From assembly GCA_030674185.1 (NCBI GenBank), contig CM060307.1, positions 48,296,181-48,360,180 on the forward strand: a stretch of 64,000 nucleotides of DNA. Direction: 5' to 3'. This document shows, one piece after another, positions 57,435 to 64,000 of this stretch. Both the position numbers and the translations under genes were made by a program. How positions within the stretch are numbered: position 1 is the stretch's first letter; each line of letters begins with the position of its first letter. The stretch is from Monoplex corrugatus (Eukaryota; Mollusca; Gastropoda; Littorinimorpha; Ranellidae). A model generated the notes under the pieces. That model was not told where the DNA came from, did not search any database, and saw only the letters and a list, made by a program, of their open reading frames with translations.

Positions 57435-57780
57435 CCCCCCCCCCCCCCCCCAATCAATGCACAAATGAATGCTATCCATTAGGTTAAGAAGATATTTTCT
57501 TAATCATAGATAAGTAAGTAGGTAAGTAAGTAAGTAAGTACGTAAGTAAGTAAATAAATAAGTGAAAAAGAAGTAAGTAGGTGAATAAATAGATAGAAAA
57601 TAAAGGAGAATTAGATGAATTAACAGGTAAGAGATGAAAATATAACAAATAACAGTAAATACATGCATATACCCACATGCCCGCACACAGACATACATAC
57701 ACACCCATATAGACACAGCATGATGGCCGACAACAACAGCTATAACAACAGCAACAACAACAGCAGCAGCAAAGAAGAAA
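57435..57780. repeat. Poly-C, AAGT and AAC/AGC microsatellites
   Basis: C-run at 57436-57450, AAGT tetranucleotides at 57508-57565, ACA/GCA triplets at 57728-57772. Confidence 0.9.
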
Positions 57781-58074
57781 CACACATTTACTAGCATACG
57801 CACGTCATGTCATCGCTTTGTTTGCAATTTGCTGTTTCATTTGTACTATCATTTCTGTTGAATTATGGTCGGCTCTCTCTCCCCCTCTCTCTTTCTCCCT
57901 CTCAAATTTGGGAGGTGACGTGCAAAATTATGCCTTGCATGGCTTTCTGTGGCGGTGTGTGTTTAATGGAAAGTTGTACACAGACATGTTTTGAAATAAA
58001 TCGTATTCATGAATTAGTTTGTCTTTATTAATCTGTGTCTGTGTCTGTCCGTCTCTGTCTCTGATGCACACATG

Positions 58075-58490
58075 AAAAGAATTCTATACAGAATAGACGA
58101 AGCGTGTAAGAAGTCAGGTTTAAATCCAAATGCCAAGAAGAGAAAGCTACAACAACAACAACAAAAATGCACCTACACAGAGAAGAAAATCAAACATACA
58201 GAGATAGTCAAATCAAAAAGAATGCATTAGAAAATGCGAGTGAGACGTCAAATAAGGATTGAGTTGGCAAAACAGAAAATGATCGAACTCGGTAACATGT
58301 GGAAAGTCAGAAGCATACCAACAACCTTTGAAATCAAAATTCTAAAATGTTTTTACCAAGCCAGTAATGCTATATGGCTGTGAAGCCTGGATATGCAGAA
58401 CAGCAGATGAAAATAAGATTGAAACAGCAGAGGTATGGTTCTCCAGGTGGCTTCTTAGAGTCAAAATGAACCAATAAAAGATGAAATAAA
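58075..58490 (+). mobile_element. Degenerate LINE fragment, RT C-terminal
   Basis: Broken frames read RILYRIDEACKKSGLNPNAK, GNMWKVRSIPTTFEIKILK, LYGCEAWICRTADENKIET and AEVWFSRWLLRVKM, the thumb/C-terminal part of a non-LTR polymerase. It is more decayed than the main family. Confidence 0.65.
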
Positions 58491-58571
58491 AGCATTTTGA
58501 ACGAACTCAAGACCCACGTCAGCTGCTGCAGATACAAACAAACAAGCAAACAAATGAACGAACGAACAAAC

Positions 58572-59160
58572 AATCATCATCATCATGTGCCCTGCGACAT
58601 ACATTAGCGATCATGGCCCTCCACATGCAGCTATCCCTTGTCACTGCAAGTATTACTCCCACCCTCTCTGTCCTCAGCCACCCTGCAAGTCCGTCCAATA
58701 TTTTCTCCCTGGGTCTGCCTGGTTTTCTTTCCCTCCAGCTTTCTTGTTGTGACCAGGTGCTTTTAATTCCCCTTTCCTCATAAAATGGCCTATAAATGCT
58801 GTCTGTCTTTTCCTAATCTTCCTTATCAATGATCTTCTCGTATCTGCCTCCATCAAGACTCTCATTTGTCTTCTTTGCTGTCCATGGAACTCTCAATATT
58901 CTTCTTAGAAACCACATTTCGGCTGCTTCAATCTTGTTCTGGCTTTGCGTGTTGACTGTCCACGCCTCCCAACTGTATTGCAGTATCGGTTCTAAAATAA
59001 CATTCAAGAACTCTCTTCCTGATGTTAATTGATAGGCATTTGTTGGTACGAACGCTTTTCATTTTCTCGAATGCTGTTTTGGCTTGGCCGATTCTGCTGG
59101 TTATTTCTGATGTGCATCTGCCGTCTGGTGAGACGACCGTTCTCAGATATTTAAGATTTT
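58572..59160 (-). mobile_element. RTE-like LINE 3' fragment
   Basis: On the minus strand: KYLRTVVSPDGRC, RIGQAKTAFEKMKSV, then after a frameshift TQSQNKIEAAEMWFLRRIL, RKRQTAFIGHFMRKGEL, and a catgatgatgatg end. Confidence 0.9.
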
Positions 59161-60235
59161 TGAAATGGTTTGGATGTTTTTCCCATCCCTTTGTCCCTCT
59201 GAGTTCTGTCAGTTGCCGTACATGCTGAACGGATTCTTCTGTTTGTCCCATTCATGATTTTCTACATTGGAGTTTATTGCCTTTTGCTGTTCCAACCATC
59301 TTTTGGGGTGGATTTCCTGGGTTTTCCAATGCCATGACTATGCCTTCACTTGTTCTGTGTCTTGAGTGTATCGAAGAAAGGTCAGCATGCCTCCATCTCT
59401 CCAAATACTACTTAAGTGAATCATTCTTTGGTCTGCCACTCACACCCCCTCTTCGATGTCTCTAACACTGGTGCCATCATGAGCACCAACTAAGGCTATG
59501 GTGGCACACTTAGATTGAGTGCAAAATATAAGAATGTTTCGGATTCAGATTGGCGAATGTTGGTGGAAAGATTGTGGGTGATAATTTTAAAACCAGTATG
59601 AAGTCTTGCCATCGGGAGACAATTTCACTCCAGATGTAGGACAATGAGAATATTCTGTGTCATCCACCCTACATTCCTGACTGAGCCCCAAAAGTTGTTT
59701 CCCCTCCTGAACCAAAACCTGGCCGGTAAGTAAAGTTTTTAAGAATCCAGGACTTGGTGAAAAGCAGTGGAATCGCAGCTTACTGTCATATCTCAACCAG
59801 ACTGTTGAAAAGCATTTGAATCTTGGCTAAGGAGGCTGAAATTTGGTGGGGAGAGAGGACAGTGCCCGAAGGACTGAAAATTTCACATACATTGTCCCAT
59901 TTTCGTTTACTTAAGTACATGATAGAACTTTTGGACCAGCCTTCATACGTGAGCAATGAAGAGATGTGAAAGTTCAAATTATCTTGGGAACACATTTCTG
60001 CAACCAGGGACAATGAATATTGTGATCATTTCCCCCAATTCTCAGACAAAAAAGTCTTTCACAAGAAGGGGAAAAATATGCTCTACAGTTTGGCACTGTT
60101 TTCTACATACAAATAAGAGTTTGTTATTGCTTGTTTGCTCTAAGGTCTGCATGACAGCGCAATCAACAAAACCACAATTTAAAAGTTATACCGGTAATTC
60201 ATTCCAAGCACATACCCACACAGACACAAACTGCT
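59161..60235. other. Unassigned sequence
   Basis: Low-repeat sequence. No exon could be supported on either strand. Confidence 0.4.
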
Positions 60236-60245
60236 GACACAAACT

Positions 60246-60251
60246 TTTATT
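60246..60251 (-). terminator. Polyadenylation signal AATAAA (minus strand)
   Basis: TTTATT on the plus strand, about 540 nt downstream of the minus-strand stop at 60792, giving a plausible 3' UTR for the gene below. Confidence 0.4.
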
Positions 60252-60791
60252 TTTAAGTTCAAAATCCATTAACTCTGATGCCAATCACACAGAAAAACTA
60301 AGCAAGCAGCAACCAATAAAAATTCAGTTTAGATATACATCTCCATTTTGCTTTTCGAAAACCCTATTCGAACAAGACAGTTTCTCATCCAAGTTCAAAA
60401 CTATCAATGTGATATGAACTCATTTAATTAACAGGTAGAAAAGTTCTTTCAGCACATGATAGCATTTTATCACACATCACTTGTACTATAGTACAGTAAT
60501 AGCCAATAGGATTCCTACTATGCTCTACACACACACATTACTTAAGTGGCGTCAATACTCTGTGTGTATATTAGACAGGCTATCTTTGGAATCTGTAGTC
60601 ACACTGATCTGTCTTGCCTGTTCTGTGTGAAATCAAACTACACTTTGAATCTACAATCATGACTGACATTTGTCTAAGTAAAAGAATTGTTCCATACATT
60701 CCACGAGCACAACAGAATCATGACCATGGCAGGACAGTGAGTTCTGGCAGAACACCACAATGCAACTGATGGCTAGAGGAGTCTCTGTACC

Positions 60792-60857
60792 TCACCACTT
60801 GAATAGAACATTGGCAGTTTCAGGGTTGTAACCAGCTCTGTACTTCACTTCTGGGTG
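60792..60857 (-). CDS. Last coding exon of an unrecognised conserved-looking gene
   Basis: Minus-strand acceptor ttgttgcag, then 21 codons reading HPEVKYRAGYNPETANVLFK-W and TGA at 60794-60792. It starts in phase 0, which matches the phase-0 donor of the exon at 63343-63457. The composition, free of low complexity, suggests a real protein C-terminus. Family not recognised. Confidence 0.55.
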   Translation of the reverse strand, partial: HPEVKYRAGYNPETANVLFKW

Positions 60858-61311
60858 CTGCAACAAGTATCAATTTTCAAAGTTAACAAACAGATAAAAC
60901 AAAATCATTCAATGTGATGAAATAGTCAGTACAACAGACTTCTGACTGGGAGGTCATGGATCTGAATCCCCTATGAGTCAAAACAATTACAGAGATGTTT
61001 TTGGCCCAAACTGGCTCCTACCCAGAGTTGAGCATGCTACAGACTCACTGAAAAGACCGAGAGTACAGTCAAGTCTTGTTCACTTTGTGGATACATAGCT
61101 GAGAATGTTGGTCACATTTCTTGACCAACACCTCAGACATCTTGTTTCTTGGGCCTGGCTGATGCCACGATGATTTATGAAAGAAAGCACAGATTCTGTG
61201 GGTAAAGAGGAATGTTAGAGAAGCCAAAAACTGGAGATTTGGAGCATTGTGCAGAAGACAGGGGCCACAAAAACAAAAATTAAAAAAAAGAGGAACCAGA
61301 AACACACAAAA

Positions 61312-61530
61312 ATGGAATGAGAACACATTTAGTATACACAACAAGACAGGCACAAATTTCTGGTCAACTGGCCTTCGTCAATAGCACACAAAACACAACA
61401 AAGAACGGTTTTTCCCTTGCCTTTAGTATTTGTTCTTAATTGTGTACATTTGAAAAGGCCAGCTGGCTGAAAATTTGCACTTGTCTTGTTTAGTGTATCA
61501 GACACACATTCTCATTCTGTTTTTATGTGC
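61312..61530. repeat. Inverted pair of a dispersed repeat
   Basis: 61312-61372 (gagaacacatttagtataca, caacaagacaggcacaaatt, tctggtcaactggcc) is repeated as a diverged reverse complement at 61450-61530 (ggccagctggctgaaaattt, gcacttgtcttgtttagtgt). A third copy is at 13520-13605. Confidence 0.6.
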
Positions 61531-62629
61531 TTCTGGTTCCTATTTGCTTGAATGCTGGCAGTCATTTTGATTTAAAAAAATAACATCAAAAAACGGAGAG
61601 ATGCAACTGCGTACTGTGATCTGAACGATTTTCTATTTTCTTACTTTTACATGTAATCCATAATGGAAAGACACCAGCTGGCTGCTGGTTGTACATTTCC
61701 CAGTGATACCACAAAAACCAGTGAAAAATCTCATACTGTACTGATGCAATGTTGACTGGTTGCATCAAGAAAAGCAGGATACAGACTATTTCTGGATGAA
61801 AAAGAAGACAACTCCACCAGATGAAGCCTTGTGAGGAGGCTGAATTTTTTCCCCCTCCTTTTTCTTTTGCTGCCTGATTTTCTGGACTGTTTCTGCATGT
61901 CACTGCCCTATCAGTGCTCATTCTGGCCCTCCACACGCACCAAAAGCAGTATTTTTTATCTGAATACATCAAGAACATAACCAACATCAGTGGCGTAAAT
62001 ATTCAAGAAGTTGTCCACAAATGTCAAGACAGAGCCAGTTGGAGGAGAGTAGCTGTGTTAAAGAGTGCATCGGCCAGCAGTGAACCTGCCAACGCTGACA
62101 GGTGAGACCTGTTTGGCTATATGCTTACCATGTAAGCATTTTGGAGCCAGTAGGCTGCCCTGTCTTGGCCAAGTTTAGCGGCTCATATCAAGATGAACCA
62201 AAAGTAGTTTCACCAGGAGCCTCATGGTCTAACGCTTTGTACATGTGCGCATATTTGCAGGAGAAAGTCCCAACCAAATCAATGTGAAGGCCATCATGCA
62301 TGGCATGAAGGCACACAGAATCTCAAACAAGTTTTCACAATGTTTTGATGATGAAAATGGGGATGATAGTGATAATACTAAGCAATTTCATTTTGGACTG
62401 AGATGCGTGATAAGGCTGTACCTTAAGCTTACTTTCCTAACTATATCCTGTGTCAACCAAACCTGAAAGATACAGACACCTATCATACTGATCAACAAAT
62501 GTGACTAACACTCTCAATGATGCATCAGTAAAACAGATGATGGCTGACTATGCAGTCCCAGTATTCTCAATGAGCCCACAGCATGCTATTCTGAGCTGAA
62601 AAATCCTATTAACTTTTTTTGACTGATTG

Positions 62630-62700
62630 GGTTTTGAACCCATGACCTTCAAGTCAGTAGTCTGTTCCACTTACCACCTGTCATGTTGACTGGTGAAAAC
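62630..62700 (-). mobile_element. tRNA-like SINE head
   Basis: On the minus strand, AGGTGGTAAGTGGAACAGAC (A-box-like) and GGGTTCAAAACCC (B-box-like). Degenerate. Confidence 0.45.
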
Positions 62701-63342
62701 AAAAAAAAGTGGCAGTGCCAAGCAGTAGACCTGACAGGAGAGAGATCTTTATAAATGTGAACTTACCTTCATAATCTGTTCAGTATGGTAAGTTTTACCA
62801 CAAAAATAACTGAAATGGTCTGCTCGTGTATTTTTAATATCCTCTGGCAACTATGCAGTGCTCAATACATTAATAACATTTCTTCACACCATGGCTGATG
62901 TACCAAACGAAAACAATCACAAACACCTAACTAAAACAATCACAAACACTATACACAAAGTGCTGATATCACATATCAAGGAAGGACTGGGATCGCACGT
63001 CATCTTTTTGAGACTGCTGTGTTAACAGCATTCAATAAACGAGAGGGTGGGTGGATCCTGTGAGGGGGCAGGAAGGGAGGAAGAAAAAAGACAAACATAC
63101 AGATACAAACACAGACAGCCAGAAAGAGAAAAAAAACAAAGCTTGTTCATGACAGTAGTATTCATCCTGAATTCTTTGGACAAAAAAAAAGGCTAAAACA
63201 GATTAAAACTAATCTGGCCATCTACTCTGCCAGTCAAAATGAGACACAAACATGACACAGATGAACAAAATCTGAAACACAAAGAAAAAAGGCAGAGAGG
63301 AGCACAGAGTAATCAGTGTGACACAACTGGTTATGAACTGAC

Positions 63343-63457
63343 CTGTTTGACCACCTGGTAGACAACATCAGTGTCATCAGGATGGATCAGCAGTTCAGGC
63401 GCCTCCCATGGCTTGGCCATGGAGAACATGTTGTCAATCTGCCATTTCTTGGCAATG
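63343..63457 (-). CDS. Penultimate coding exon of an unrecognised gene
   Basis: Minus-strand acceptor ggttacag and donor AAACAG|GTCAGT. 1 nt plus 38 codons: IAKKWQIDNMFSMAKPWEAP, then ELLIHPDDTDVVYQVVKQ. It joins the exon at 60857 in phase 0. No low complexity, TM segment or motif I can name. The two exons give the last ~59 residues of a protein whose upstream exons must lie above 63457, probably outside the window. Confidence 0.6.
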
Positions 63458-64000
63458 CTGTAACCAACATCACCAGCACACATAAACAATAGCAGATACA
63501 CAGAGTACTTTCACATTTCTGCATCAGAATTCTTATATACATAAATGAAGTAGGCCTATGTTCTCTAACAACTAATTTTACTGTGATATCAACAGAGGGT
63601 CAAATGTTTTTGTTATTGTTAAAGCCCAGCAGACTGTGTAGCGCCATACCAGGGCAATAACCAGTTCAAAACATACACAATACCTCAACAGGAAAAAAAA
63701 AAAAAGAAAATTAAGAACACAAATCAATGCATTCGCCCACATAATCTAAGAAGATACCCCTGGCGTTGACCATTCTGTCCATTTCATCGCACAGTGGATT
63801 TAAAAACATACCTGAATACAAATTTAACATAACTAACGACACTAAAACAAACATATAAAAACGGGCCTAAATTACCTAAAATTGCTTCCGCATATCTCAT
63901 ATTCCTAGAGCCAAAAATGCACTCAACACATGCATACCCAATTATCAATTCAAAGAAAAGTATGTAACACTTTATCGAACACGTACAGGTGAATGGACCA
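63458..64000 (-). other. Intron or flank of the unrecognised minus-strand gene
   Basis: AT-rich, with a short A-run at 63691-63705. No further exon recognised. Confidence 0.4.

Larger units (their letters stand above)
60858..63342 (-). other. Intron between the two minus-strand exons
   Basis: Contains tRNA-like SINE heads (near 60940-60985 and 62630-62695) and an inverted pair of the acaagacaggc repeat (61312-61530). No additional exon could be supported. Confidence 0.45.

Noticed and set aside
61586..61987. 133-codon minus-strand frame
   Set aside because: It has no splice signals, recognisable motif or repeat identity, and lies in the intron of the two-exon minus-strand model. Not supported.

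Overview
This is repeat-dense eukaryotic nuclear DNA: split genes with GT..AG introns, several non-LTR retrotransposon families, tRNA-derived SINEs, a TTAA-flanked foldback element, long microsatellites and a 5-kb minisatellite. There is no bacterial gene layout. Lectin domains with an H...RGDCC...R signature and the style of the LINE and SINE repeats suggest a mollusc, probably a gastropod. That assignment is inference.

The central gene lies on the plus strand, about 24.14-56.30 kb. I assembled it from splice sites, exon phase and paralogy. It has a TATA box and signal-peptide exon (24.2 kb), a coiled-coil exon (27.9-28.4 kb), a short exon (30.2 kb), and then four F-type lectin (FTP/fucolectin) domains. 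Each domain is split by a phase-1 intron into a 222-nt and a 237-nt exon. Short Ser/Ala/Pro-rich linker exons separate the domains, and a candidate terminal exon at 56.1 kb is followed by ATTAAA. The region 30.68-37.24 kb is an old tandem duplicate of 42.15-51.32 kb, so a two-domain unit was doubled together with its introns and an embedded LINE fragment. Two of the eight lectin exons carry a 1-nt deletion, and the 3' splice site of domain 4 is present as three 106-bp tandem copies.

Layout by region. 0-4.5 kb: LINE and SINE fragments, a perfect hairpin, and the first exon of a putative type II membrane protein (minus strand, 3.44-3.65 kb). 4.5-9.5 kb: a 30/33-bp minisatellite interrupted by a foldback element. 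9.8-10.5 kb: a trinucleotide tract. 10.9-23.7 kb: LINE and SINE fragments and microsatellites. 24.1-56.3 kb: the lectin gene, with transposons in its introns. 56.8-59.2 kb: repeats. 59.3-64 kb: less repetitive sequence with the last two exons of an unrecognised minus-strand gene (60.79-60.86 and 63.34-63.46 kb).

Most of the long open frames in the window are by-products of tandem repeats whose unit length is a multiple of three, or of CA/GT/GA repeats. They are not reported as genes. I made all comparisons by eye, so boundaries of degenerate repeats are good to roughly 10-30 bases. Splice-site coordinates were counted base by base.
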